A stretch of 42,308 bases of DNA from a virus. The number at the start of each line of letters is the position of its first letter. The stretch's first letter is position 1. Both the position numbers and the translations under genes were made by a program. The notes beneath the pieces are model-generated. The model did not search any database, was not told where the DNA came from, and was given only the letters and a program-made list of their open reading frames with translations. Positions 33,134-40,802 of this stretch are shown here, one piece after another. The stretch is taken from IMG/VR virus record IMGVR_UViG_3300037222_000103, positions 1-42,308 of that record. The stretch is one strand, 5' to 3'.

Positions 33134-33357
33134 TGCAGACATGCAAAAACTGTCGTTTTTTCGGTCCCCTTAACTCAGAACGTCTTGTATCTCAGGTAAT
33201 GGGATTTATTCCGTTGGGCTGGGGAGAATGCCATAAGCATGCACCATTAATAGAAAGTTCCGCAAATTTTGGTGGTTTTCCACCAATTTCAGACCAAGAT
33301 TATTGTGGAGACTTTGAAGACAGTTATCTCGCATCCACCATGACCGAGGGCGTTTAA
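33133..33357 (+). CDS. Small four-Cys protein
   Basis: A 74-residue protein with GAAGGAG eight bases before the ATG. The pattern CKNCRFF...GECHKHAP...GGFPPIS...YCGDFE is that of a widespread small zinc-binding protein family in phages and bacteria, of unknown function (a CxxC, then Cys-His, then Cys near an acidic end). It overlaps the XRE gene before it (TGATG) and the next ATG after it (ATGA). Confidence 0.75.
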   Translation: MQTCKNCRFFGPLNSERLVSQVMGFIPLGWGECHKHAPLIESSANFGGFPPISDQDYCGDFEDSYLASTMTEGV

Positions 33358-35486
33358 TGACCGCCATGCGTGCCCCGCCGGGATACACCAAGCAAAAGCC
33401 CCTGATTGTTCAGGGACAAACCTATGTCGGCGGCGAATGGATTCCCGGCAACGTCATCGCCGCAGCTACGCCGCAAGAGAAGGCCGCGATCCAGGGTCGG
33501 CATCCGGCGCAAGCCCGCGCACCGCAGATACAAGCGCCCAAGGCGGCGGAGATGTTCCCCACGAGCGGCGGTTCCACGAGCACGATAAAGGTCCGGCCCG
33601 TCGCGCCAACCAAACCACCAGCACAGAATCCTCAACAGCCGAACACGGGCAGCACGGCCACGGTACAGGTGCGCAACGTAGCGCCGGAGCGGACGCACGC
33701 ACCGCTGATCGGTCCGTCGGTTCCCATCGTCAAAACGGCCGTCGAGGCCCAGCAAGTGGCGGCGGCTCATGTCCATGTCACCGGGCAATTGCAATCGCAT
33801 GAGTTGCAAGCGATCTCCGATTATCGCAAGACGAATCAGGTTTATCAGATAAACGACTACCTGCGAGGACGTAGCGGCATCGTCGCCAAAGTGATAGGCC
33901 TGGGCGAGAACGTCAAGCAGACGGCGAGGGCGCTCGATTCGGCCCTCGCTAAATCCGTTGTCACGGCCAACATCAAGGTCATGCGTGGGTTCCGATTAGA
34001 AACGCATGTGGACCCGTTGAAGGCATTCAAGCCCGGATCGACCTTCACCGATCAAGGATTCGTGTCGACGACGTTGGCGAGTGACGTAGCTGATCGTTTT
34101 GCCGTCAGTACGTCGCAACATCGCGTGGTTATGGAAATCGACGTTGCCAAAGGATCGAACGGCTACTCGATGCCGCGCGCTGCTGGCGAATACGATGAAG
34201 CGGAAGTCGTGTTGCCAAGGGGCGCGCAATTCCAGGTTCACAGCGTCGAGAAGGAAGCGGACGGCCGCTTTCGCGTCAAACTTCGCTATACCGGCACGTC
34301 GAGCAAGAGCGTGAAGCTATCGACCGCCAGCGCCAACCCGACATCGGGAACCGAAGATCGCTCCGGGCGATTCATGTGGTCAATGGACGATATCACATTC
34401 GATCCGGTGGCTATGTCGTCCGCCTTGACCGAGCAAGCCGAGGACGTTTCCGAACATCAGCAAGCCGCGTCGAAACTGGCCGCGCAAGTCATCGATCGCG
34501 CAGAGGCTGGCGGCTTCGTCATTTCGTCGGAAATCCGCCGCGCGTCATTGACGATGATGCGGGGACTTCTCAAGCGAAACCTGATGCCCGCGGAGTTCTT
34601 GTACAATTTCCTGCGCGAGTTCCGCGCCATCCTGCACCGATATGAGCCGGTCATGGCCAAGCTTGCGAGCGATGCGCACCTGGCCGCATGGATCAAGGGC
34701 GGGCAAGGAGTCGCCGAATTATTGCCGGTGACAGGCCAACCGCCTGCCGAGCCGCCGCGATGGATCATGTACCGCATGCCGAGTGATGATGCCGAGCCGA
34801 TTGTGCATTTTGTTATTATAGACGAAGCTGCGGCGGACCTTGCGCATCGTCAGCTCCTGATGCCGGAAGAGATGTACGCTGAATCGCAACAAGGGCGTAT
34901 GCAGGGGTTCTCCATCGCGAATATTGCGTCTCTGGATGCGTTGGAACGGGTGCGAGACGGTCTGGTTGAGGCGGTCGTAAAGGGGCAGTCGTTTCGCACG
35001 TTCAAGCGGGCATTCACGGAGGAGTTCGACGCCAGCGGGCTTTCACCGGCGCGAATGGAACTTGTTTTCAGGAACGCGATATTGACTAGCTATTCGCGCG
35101 GGCAAAAATTTATTGCTGAGCAGCCACTCGTGCAAAGTGTCGCGACGTTTGCGATTCGCGCAGAAATTGACGACTCACGCTTGACTCCTCTATGCAAGCA
35201 CCTTTCTCATAGTGGGCTTCAAGGCACGGCGATTTATTGCACGGCAGATCCGGTTTGGAGAAAAGTCGCTCCAATTTCTCACCATTTTTGCCGGTGTTCT
35301 AGCATTATTATCTCAACCGAACGCGCAGCCGAAAAGGGCATCGAAGTGGCCAAGAAATGGATTATGGACGGCCAACGACCGAGCGAAGACGAACTGTTTG
35401 TGCCTCCAATCGTTATCCCTGATGGGATGTTAACACCGTCGGCTTTTGCGGCCTGGGAAGCATGGGTTTCGCCGTGGATGATTTGA
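33357..35486 (+). CDS. ADP-ribosyltransferase fused to gpF-like head morphogenesis protein
   Basis: A 709-residue protein. Residues 4-46 are the GYT...GGEWIPG module; 47-120 a Pro/Ala linker. Residues ~130-315 are an ADP-ribosyltransferase: helices, then MRGF (R210), FVSTTL (S237-T238-T239) and YDEAEVVLPRG (E281-A-E283), the R-S-E triad with ExE spacing typical of arginine-type enzymes such as T4 Alt/Mod and VIP2. VKLSTA (319-324) lies directly after. Residues ~400-709 are a Mu gpF/Phage_Mu_F head protein (SRLTPLCKHL; VAPISHHFCRCSS with C645, C647). The ART may be cut off in the capsid and delivered with DNA to modify host RNA polymerase or other targets; delivery is inferred. Confidence 0.82.
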   Translation: MTAMRAPPGYTKQKPLIVQGQTYVGGEWIPGNVIAAATPQEKAAIQGRHPAQARAPQIQAPKAAEMFPTSGGSTSTIKVRPVAPTKPPAQNPQQPNTGSTATVQVRNVAPERTHAPLIGPSVPIVKTAVEAQQVAAAHVHVTGQLQSHELQAISDYRKTNQVYQINDYLRGRSGIVAKVIGLGENVKQTARALDSALAKSVVTANIKVMRGFRLETHVDPLKAFKPGSTFTDQGFVSTTLASDVADRFAVSTSQHRVVMEIDVAKGSNGYSMPRAAGEYDEAEVVLPRGAQFQVHSVEKEADGRFRVKLRYTGTSSKSVKLSTASANPTSGTEDRSGRFMWSMDDITFDPVAMSSALTEQAEDVSEHQQAASKLAAQVIDRAEAGGFVISSEIRRASLTMMRGLLKRNLMPAEFLYNFLREFRAILHRYEPVMAKLASDAHLAAWIKGGQGVAELLPVTGQPPAEPPRWIMYRMPSDDAEPIVHFVIIDEAAADLAHRQLLMPEEMYAESQQGRMQGFSIANIASLDALERVRDGLVEAVVKGQSFRTFKRAFTEEFDASGLSPARMELVFRNAILTSYSRGQKFIAEQPLVQSVATFAIRAEIDDSRLTPLCKHLSHSGLQGTAIYCTADPVWRKVAPISHHFCRCSSIIISTERAAEKGIEVAKKWIMDGQRPSEDELFVPPIVIPDGMLTPSAFAAWEAWVSPWMI

Positions 35487-35512
35487 CACCCTTCCCCAGT
35501 ATTTATTACCAT
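35483..35512 (+). promoter_or_regulatory. Possible promoter for the 35520 gene
   Basis: TTGACA (35483..35488) overlaps the stop of the ART-gpF gene, as at 32393. The -10 is weak (TACCAT with an 18-bp spacer). A start near the ATG at 35520 would again give an almost leaderless transcript. Confidence 0.3.
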
Positions 35513-35519
35513 CAAGGCC

Positions 35520-35924
35520 ATGATTGACCATTCCATCCATGCCGACTTGAGTATCGCCGAAATCCTGCGCGATTTGGTCGATGAAGGTCGCATCGTATCT
35601 ATCTGGAAATCAGACGGAGATTATCAGGGAGACGCTGGGATCGGTCGATATTCCACGTCCGAAACGCTCGAAGGTTGCCTTGAGGGGCTAACCGGCAATA
35701 TTCGCACCAAAATCTGTATTCGTGAAGATTGTAAAACACGCGGCAAGCCGTTACCGCTATCTCGCTTCTCTCCTGACAAAGATTCTCGTGACGGGCATCA
35801 AAGCGAGTGCAAATCCTGCGCAAGCAAGCGGATCGGCACCTATGGTAAAAAGAAGTCAATCGCGGCTATCGCGGCCACGGGCCATCAGGACAAGATGAGC
35901 GAGACACTTAGAAAAGTCGAGTGA
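35520..35924 (+). CDS. Zinc-finger-like hypothetical protein
   Basis: A 134-residue protein. The N-terminal half is helical then beta (MIDHSIHADLSIAEILRDLV). Residues 66-103 hold two Cys pairs, CIREDC and CKSC, separated by LPLSRFSPDKDSRDGHQSEC, a spacing typical of treble-clef zinc fingers that often go with HNH-type endonucleases; no HNH residues are seen here. The basic tail (KRIGTYGKKK) supports nucleic-acid contact. Its 3' end overlaps the end of the opposite-strand gene at 35856. Confidence 0.65.
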   Translation: MIDHSIHADLSIAEILRDLVDEGRIVSIWKSDGDYQGDAGIGRYSTSETLEGCLEGLTGNIRTKICIREDCKTRGKPLPLSRFSPDKDSRDGHQSECKSCASKRIGTYGKKKSIAAIAATGHQDKMSETLRKVE

Positions 35925-36230
35925 GTAATCGATGCCCATATGCACCAAGGATGTTATAACATCCATCGTGAGGGACTCGCTGGCACGGTCGCAGCGGTTG
36001 GCATATGAGGCGAGATCGATCGTTGATTTAGCTACGATTGGATGATTGCGATGCGTGCCGGGAAATGTAGCGTTCAGGCAAACCCATCGTAGAAACTCGA
36101 CGCGGCGCTCGGGAGAAAGATGGCCGAGCAAGACCCCTAATTCTGGCCTATCGTCAGCGTTATCGTATGCTTTGATTTGACCAGGATTCGTTTTGGCCTT
36201 CGGAAACGGCAGTGGTATCGAGGAATTCAT
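35856..36230 (-). CDS. Hypothetical opposite-strand protein overlapping both neighbours
   Basis: A 124-residue protein whose coding-like composition fills an otherwise empty 300-bp interval: acidic/Leu-rich YDNADDRPELGVLLGHLSPE, then RRVEFLRWVCLNATFPGTH, then a helical end. It overlaps the end of 35520..35924 by 69 bases and the start of 36229..38442 by two bases. Its Shine-Dalgarno sequence is poor. No family is recognised. If it is not real, 35925..36228 would be without a gene. Confidence 0.5.
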   Translation of the reverse strand: MNSSIPLPFPKAKTNPGQIKAYDNADDRPELGVLLGHLSPERRVEFLRWVCLNATFPGTHRNHPIVAKSTIDLASYANRCDRASESLTMDVITSLVHMGIDYSLDFSKCLAHLVLMARGRDSRD

Positions 36231-38442
36231 GTTTATCAGCTTTCATGGCATCCTAAGCGATGGAGTAGTCGATATACCGCTGCAAGCGGCACATCTCCTA
36301 CGTGCGCAACTAGCTGCGGCAGGAAGAAACGTCTCTACCGATCTTAACAAAGCCAATAGCTTTTTCAATCCGGCCGGACGCGAAACGGCCCACGGCTGGA
36401 TCGTTGTCGGACGGGCCGACCTCGACACGCTCGACCTGAACTCCCTGCAATCGCTGTCCCTGTCCATCGACGATGTTGTCGTGGACCTGTTCAATCTAGT
36501 CATCACACGCGAACCAATGAGTTTTTCGCCGGCGTTCATCACGGACGATCCATTGGCGGTATACCTGGTCGAGTTGGCCGATTCACGATGGAGGGTAAGC
36601 AATCCTTATTTCTGCGTCTCGATTGCAGCGATGTATAACGTGCCGTCGAGCGCGCCAGCGACGTATCTCTCCTCTTCGCGCAACAGTGGTTCCGATTGGA
36701 CATGGGAGACGATGGCCGAAGATATCTGGAACACGATGGTAGACCAACTGGGAACGTTCCCAGGTCTGCCGTTCACTCCGAACGGCGCGCCAGTTGGTTG
36801 GATATTCCAAGGCGTATCGGCATGGGATGCTCTATGCGACGTGCTCGACCGCATCGGCTGCACGGTCAGCGCCGACCTGACGATGGAAACGGACCAGTAC
36901 CTCATCGTGCAGATTGGGGACGACGACGTTGAGGCCGATGCGATCCTCGCGGGAGCCGCCGAGGTGAAGATTCATGACGCTGAGTTTATGTCGATTGAAC
37001 GCGGCAAGTTCCCCTTTGGCGTTTCCGTGTTCTTTCACAAACAGCTTTCGACGCCGACAAGCATCCCGCCGTTCCTGATGAATAGCGTTTACTCGGTGGA
37101 CATTGACGGAACGATCACAAATGCGGAAGATGGGGTTTACCATCCCATTTGGGATGAACTGCCTGCCTTGGTCGATGGAAGCGGCACAGTAACGAACACA
37201 ACGGCTTTGAGGGACCGCGCGCAAGAGCGGGCTGACGACTTCTACCGCATGGGTTTGGAAGGCGGTACGCGATTCTGGCAGCGATTCAGCGGATTGCTTG
37301 AACTCGTGCCGGGGCCGAAGATCAAGAGCGTAACGTACTGCTCGACCGAAGCGGGCGTCTTCACCGACGTGTTTGGGCATCCGACGATGCCGGTAATAGG
37401 TGAGGCTGAATCGCGGGATTATGCGGACGCAGGCACGGTGCAGGATTTGGTGCGGTTGGGGTTTCCGGCGACTGGCGGCGGCCTGTCGTCAATCATCGCG
37501 CACACGGCGGCCACGTTCGTCGTTCCAGCCGTCGCATCCACCGTTTCGGTGAATATCACCAGCGTGGTTGATACGTCGATTTGGGCGGTCATTGGCCAGA
37601 CGATTGAGATATACGACGGCACGCATCAGGCATACGGATACATCACCGCGATTGCCGACGCGACGCATTTCACGTTCCAGACGACGCGAGTCGCAATGGG
37701 TTCGGCTGGCAACACGATGGCGATTGCGGCGCAGGTTATCATCAGCGGCGATCCGGTTGCAAGCAGTGTCAGCGATTGGAATTACTTCACGTCCGGCATC
37801 ATGAATAATGTTGCGCAGGCGGGGTACGGAGAGAAGACTAGCATCTATAATGGCAGCGGTGGGTGGAAATCAACAGTGGCGAGCGCGGCGGCTTACGCTA
37901 AAATTAGTCACGATAGAATAATCGTCGATAACGGTAGTGGGGGTACGGGTGTTACCTATGCCCAACTGATACCGGGGAACTTGGCCTTTTTCACTGGTAA
38001 TAGTGCTGCGATATACAGCACCGGCGGAATTAGATTCCAAAACGATCCCGGATCGGGACCGACACGAATAAATTCGCTAATTTGGGACCAGTATACCACC
38101 TCTTTTGTTATGACTGGGGTTTCTCTTGATCCATCCGTTTCGGTGTGGAACTCCGGTACAACTTACGTCTCTGGAAACGAAGTTTCCGTTATTGACCCAA
38201 CGACAGGTAAGCGGCAGGGGTACAAAGCCAATGCGACGAACACGAATGACGATCCCAATTCATTTTCTGGGAACTGGGATGCGACGGTTTGCGATCCGGG
38301 GTTCGCGATCAGAGACAATGCCGGCTCATTTTATTACGGAATAACGACGACGATCGCGTTGGCTAAGGTCACGACGCTCGGTGCAAATGGCTCGATCACG
38401 ATAACGGGCGGATTCGTTACAGGGTACACGGCTCCCACTTGA
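36229..38442 (+). CDS. Tail/baseplate protein with C-terminal carbohydrate-binding-like domain
   Basis: About 737 residues from the ATG at 36229, which follows GAGGAATTC; the upstream in-frame ATG has no such signal. The first 400 residues look like a tail hub or baseplate protein (FISFHGILSDGVVDIPLQAA; IFQGVSAWDALCDVLDRIG). The middle is Val/Thr-rich beta, and residues ~640-700 match a CBM5/12-like chitin-binding pattern (VWNSGTTYVSGNEV, then GYKANATNTNDDPNSF, then W). It would help attach to surface polysaccharide. The 16-bp palindrome at 36748 lies inside the coding frame. Confidence 0.65.
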   Translation: MFISFHGILSDGVVDIPLQAAHLLRAQLAAAGRNVSTDLNKANSFFNPAGRETAHGWIVVGRADLDTLDLNSLQSLSLSIDDVVVDLFNLVITREPMSFSPAFITDDPLAVYLVELADSRWRVSNPYFCVSIAAMYNVPSSAPATYLSSSRNSGSDWTWETMAEDIWNTMVDQLGTFPGLPFTPNGAPVGWIFQGVSAWDALCDVLDRIGCTVSADLTMETDQYLIVQIGDDDVEADAILAGAAEVKIHDAEFMSIERGKFPFGVSVFFHKQLSTPTSIPPFLMNSVYSVDIDGTITNAEDGVYHPIWDELPALVDGSGTVTNTTALRDRAQERADDFYRMGLEGGTRFWQRFSGLLELVPGPKIKSVTYCSTEAGVFTDVFGHPTMPVIGEAESRDYADAGTVQDLVRLGFPATGGGLSSIIAHTAATFVVPAVASTVSVNITSVVDTSIWAVIGQTIEIYDGTHQAYGYITAIADATHFTFQTTRVAMGSAGNTMAIAAQVIISGDPVASSVSDWNYFTSGIMNNVAQAGYGEKTSIYNGSGGWKSTVASAAAYAKISHDRIIVDNGSGGTGVTYAQLIPGNLAFFTGNSAAIYSTGGIRFQNDPGSGPTRINSLIWDQYTTSFVMTGVSLDPSVSVWNSGTTYVSGNEVSVIDPTTGKRQGYKANATNTNDDPNSFSGNWDATVCDPGFAIRDNAGSFYYGITTTIALAKVTTLGANGSITITGGFVTGYTAPT
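36748..36763. repeat. 16-bp perfect palindrome inside coding sequence
   Basis: CTGGGAACGTTCCCAG shares its core with the sites at 12409, 12534 and 15711. Here it encodes L-G-T-F-P within the tail gene, so it is not an intergenic hairpin. Confidence 0.85.
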
Positions 38443-38451
38443 GGCAATACA

Positions 38452-38592
38452 ATGAGCGGACGCATCCTCGCTGACATCGCCTGGTACGCAAACGCGCTCG
38501 GGGCCGCGCTTGCACTGGCGGCAATCTCAATCGCGTTAGGCGTGACCGGCGCGGATTGTCCACGACGGGATGACGGGAAGAGTTGGAATTAA
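38452..38592 (+). CDS. Small single-span membrane protein
   Basis: A 46-residue protein with TGAGGCAATACA before the ATG. Residues ~14-32 (NALGAALALAAISIALGV) form one hydrophobic helix; a short charged tail follows (CPRRDDGKSWN). Small membrane proteins in phage tail regions are sometimes holins or antiholins, but one span and no adjacent lysin make that only a possibility. Confidence 0.65.
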   Translation: MSGRILADIAWYANALGAALALAAISIALGVTGADCPRRDDGKSWN

Positions 38593-38604
38593 CAAAGGGA
38601 AGCC

Positions 38605-39036
38605 ATGGCAATCGATCTCGTAGCGCTGAAAAACGAACTGCAAACGGACCCGGCCTCTCTGGGCTACGCCCTCATGATCACCAAAGGGGACGATGCCGGA
38701 CCTACGCGCTTGCTAAACACGCCAGCGGGGACGGCGTTCTTTCGCTCCGACGTGACAATGCACGATATCGTTGCCGCCATTGCGCCCGCAGACTTCGCTG
38801 CAATTACCGCCTTGCAAATCGCAAAGCTGCAACTGATGTTCAGCGGTGTCACGGCCATCGACTTGACCGTGCCGAGCGTCCGGCAAATATTGCAAGCGAT
38901 CATGGCCGGTGCATCGGCTCCTACTCTGGCGGCTCTTGTTGCGATGGCGAAGCGCAGCGGCTCTCGTGCGGAAACTCTTTTTGGCGTGGGTATTACTGTA
39001 ACGCCCACCGATGTGGCTCTAGCTTTAAGAGGGTAA
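38605..39036 (+). CDS. Hypothetical protein, paralog of the next gene
   Basis: A 143-residue protein with AAAGGGAAGCC before the ATG. It is entirely helical. Its central and C-terminal parts (DIVAAIAPADFAAITALQIA; MAKRSGSRAETLFGVGITVT) match those of 39042..39488 (DVVAAITPADFAAMTLDQKQ; MSKRAGRPGEVLFGNGVLLT). They form a tandem pair before the fibre genes. I recall similar proteins in phages without assigned function. Confidence 0.75.
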   Translation: MAIDLVALKNELQTDPASLGYALMITKGDDAGPTRLLNTPAGTAFFRSDVTMHDIVAAIAPADFAAITALQIAKLQLMFSGVTAIDLTVPSVRQILQAIMAGASAPTLAALVAMAKRSGSRAETLFGVGITVTPTDVALALRG

Positions 39037-39041
39037 TTACT

Positions 39042-39488
39042 ATGTTGACTTCGACTCAATTGACTACGCTGAAAACGTTCCTCACCCCCGACGCTCATGC
39101 GCTAGGCATCGCCGCACATCTCACTACCGGAGATGTTGGTGCGGTTGCCAATATCATGAACACGGTCCAGCCCTCGTCGGCGGGTTGGGCGCAGGTGAAC
39201 AACGAACCCGTCAGCCCATCCGATGTTGTTGCGGCCATCACGCCTGCCGATTTCGCGGCTATGACGTTGGATCAAAAGCAATCGTTGATTGTCCTCGAAA
39301 CAATTCCACTGTTGGATTTGAGCGTGGCCGGCGTCCTCACCAACCTCAAGAGTTGTTTCCAGTCGAGCGGCGACACCGTGACTGCGATCCAGGCGATGAG
39401 CAAGCGAGCAGGAAGGCCCGGCGAGGTGCTGTTCGGCAACGGCGTCCTCTTGACCGCGAACGATATCAGCAACGCGATGAGCAGTTAA
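39042..39488 (+). CDS. Hypothetical protein, paralog of the preceding gene
   Basis: A 148-residue protein. The start at 39042 (MLTSTQLTTLKTFLTPDAHA) follows the previous stop by five bases; GAGGGTAATTACT is the possible ribosome binding site. It shares the DxVAAI(A/T)PADFAA and AGRPGEVLFG-type segments with 38605..39036. Helical throughout. The longer frame upstream belongs to the paralog's shadow and is not used. Confidence 0.75.
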   Translation: MLTSTQLTTLKTFLTPDAHALGIAAHLTTGDVGAVANIMNTVQPSSAGWAQVNNEPVSPSDVVAAITPADFAAMTLDQKQSLIVLETIPLLDLSVAGVLTNLKSCFQSSGDTVTAIQAMSKRAGRPGEVLFGNGVLLTANDISNAMSS

Positions 39489-39503
39489 CAAGGAGTCCAG
39501 AAC

Positions 39504-39962
39504 GTGGCCAAAGAAATTCATCAGTTAGAACAAGCGGTTGTTTCGCTCGAAACCAACGGCGCGAGTCAGGCGAATAACGTCCAGGCGGCAGCAGCCATAG
39601 CGAATCTTGATTGCCGCGCTGCTGGCAACGCGGCGGAGATGTTCTTTGCCGACTTCGAGTTAACGGTGGGATTCGGTTCATCGCCCGTAGCTAACGTGGC
39701 AATAGACCTCTACCTAGTCCCAGCGCTCGACGGGACAAATTTTGCCGACGTGGACGCGACGAATCATGTTATGCCGGGTAATTACCTAGTAGGTACTTTT
39801 CAGGTAAACAAAGCACAGACGGCGGTGCAAAAGCTAAGCATTCTAGGCGTCCAATTACGTCCGGTTCTGTACAAGGCATACCTCGATAATCAATCTGCGC
39901 AAACCATGAGTACAGGTTGGTTATTGAAAGTTGAGGCCTCTCAGAATCAGTACAACGCTTAA
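39504..39962 (+). CDS. Small beta-rich structural protein
   Basis: A 152-residue protein with GTG start and AAGGAGTCCAGAAC upstream, a strong signal. An N-terminal helix (QAAAAIANLDCRAAGNAAEM) is followed by beta strands (FFADFELTVGFGS; VAIDLYLVPALDGTNFADVD). It probably belongs to the tail tip or fibre group. No family is recognised with confidence. Confidence 0.65.
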   Translation: MAKEIHQLEQAVVSLETNGASQANNVQAAAAIANLDCRAAGNAAEMFFADFELTVGFGSSPVANVAIDLYLVPALDGTNFADVDATNHVMPGNYLVGTFQVNKAQTAVQKLSILGVQLRPVLYKAYLDNQSAQTMSTGWLLKVEASQNQYNA

Positions 39963-39971
39963 GGTTTCCGC

Positions 39972-40802
39972 ATGAGCATCTACAAGCCTACCGGACACTA
40001 TTGCCTGAACAGGAACAGCCCACAATCCGTAGGGCTTGTTGGCTGGTGGCCAGGATTTGCCGGGGGCGGCGGATCGAACCTATTCGACAAGTCGGGCAAC
40101 GGCAATAACGGCACGCTCACCAACTTTGCCTCCCCGTTCACGTCCACGAGCGGGTGGGCTTATGGAAAGGACGGAGGCAAGGGGGCGTTGGCATTTGATG
40201 GTACGAATGACTACGTGAATTGCGGTTCAGGTGTTATAGCGGCATTATCAAATACAAAAGTCACTGCAATGTGTTGGATATTTCCAACCGGAGATTTGAC
40301 TGCCTACTTATCCGTATTCGACAATAGTACGGATGGGTCGAAGACCGGAAGACAGGTTTGTGTATTTTTAGGAGGAGCGGCAAATCACATATATGTAAAC
40401 ATTTCTGGTTCGCCTGGCAACGAAATAGTAATGTCTGATTCTTGGGTGAACAATGTTTGGCAGCACTTAGCCATGACGTGCGATGGTAGTATTATTCGAG
40501 TATTCAGGAATGGCATTTCAGTGGGAAGCGGCTCCGATATCGGTCCTGGATTTACTGCTACTCCATTTCTTATTGGCGGAAATACCTCATCAGGTGGTGG
40601 ATATTATGCAGGAAATCAAGAGGATGTGAGAGTTTATAAAAGGGCGCTTTCTCCATCAGAAATATGGAAAATCTATGACCCAGTAACCCGCTGGCAGCTT
40701 CGTTATGTGCCAGGCCGGGTGAATTATTCATTCGGTGTTTCATCATCGACCCCTAGCGGCCTTTTGCTTGCACGACGAAGGAGGATGGCATTATGCTCGT
40801 AG
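39972..40802 (+). CDS. LamG/concanavalin A-like surface protein
   Basis: A 276-residue protein. The LamG pattern is clear: GLVGWWPGFAGGGGSN, DKSGNGNNGTLTNF, GKGALAFDGTNDYVNCG, then W(V)NNVWQHLAMTCDG and EDVRVYKRALSPSEIWKIYD. The fold is a jelly-roll that binds glycans; in a phage it would serve receptor binding. Its AT-content is higher than that of its neighbours (many A/T third positions), which may mark transfer. It overlaps the following fibre gene by ten bases. The C-terminal LLLARRRRMALCS lies over that gene's ribosome binding site. Confidence 0.82.
   Translation: MSIYKPTGHYCLNRNSPQSVGLVGWWPGFAGGGGSNLFDKSGNGNNGTLTNFASPFTSTSGWAYGKDGGKGALAFDGTNDYVNCGSGVIAALSNTKVTAMCWIFPTGDLTAYLSVFDNSTDGSKTGRQVCVFLGGAANHIYVNISGSPGNEIVMSDSWVNNVWQHLAMTCDGSIIRVFRNGISVGSGSDIGPGFTATPFLIGGNTSSGGGYYAGNQEDVRVYKRALSPSEIWKIYDPVTRWQLRYVPGRVNYSFGVSSSTPSGLLLARRRRMALCS

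Noticed and set aside
38452-38592. Holin
   Set aside because: Only one membrane span and no endolysin nearby; recorded simply as a small membrane protein.
38583-39041. Long frame leading into the second paralog at 39042
   Set aside because: It is the shadow of 38605..39036, very Arg/Cys-rich. The real start of the second gene is the ATG at 39042.
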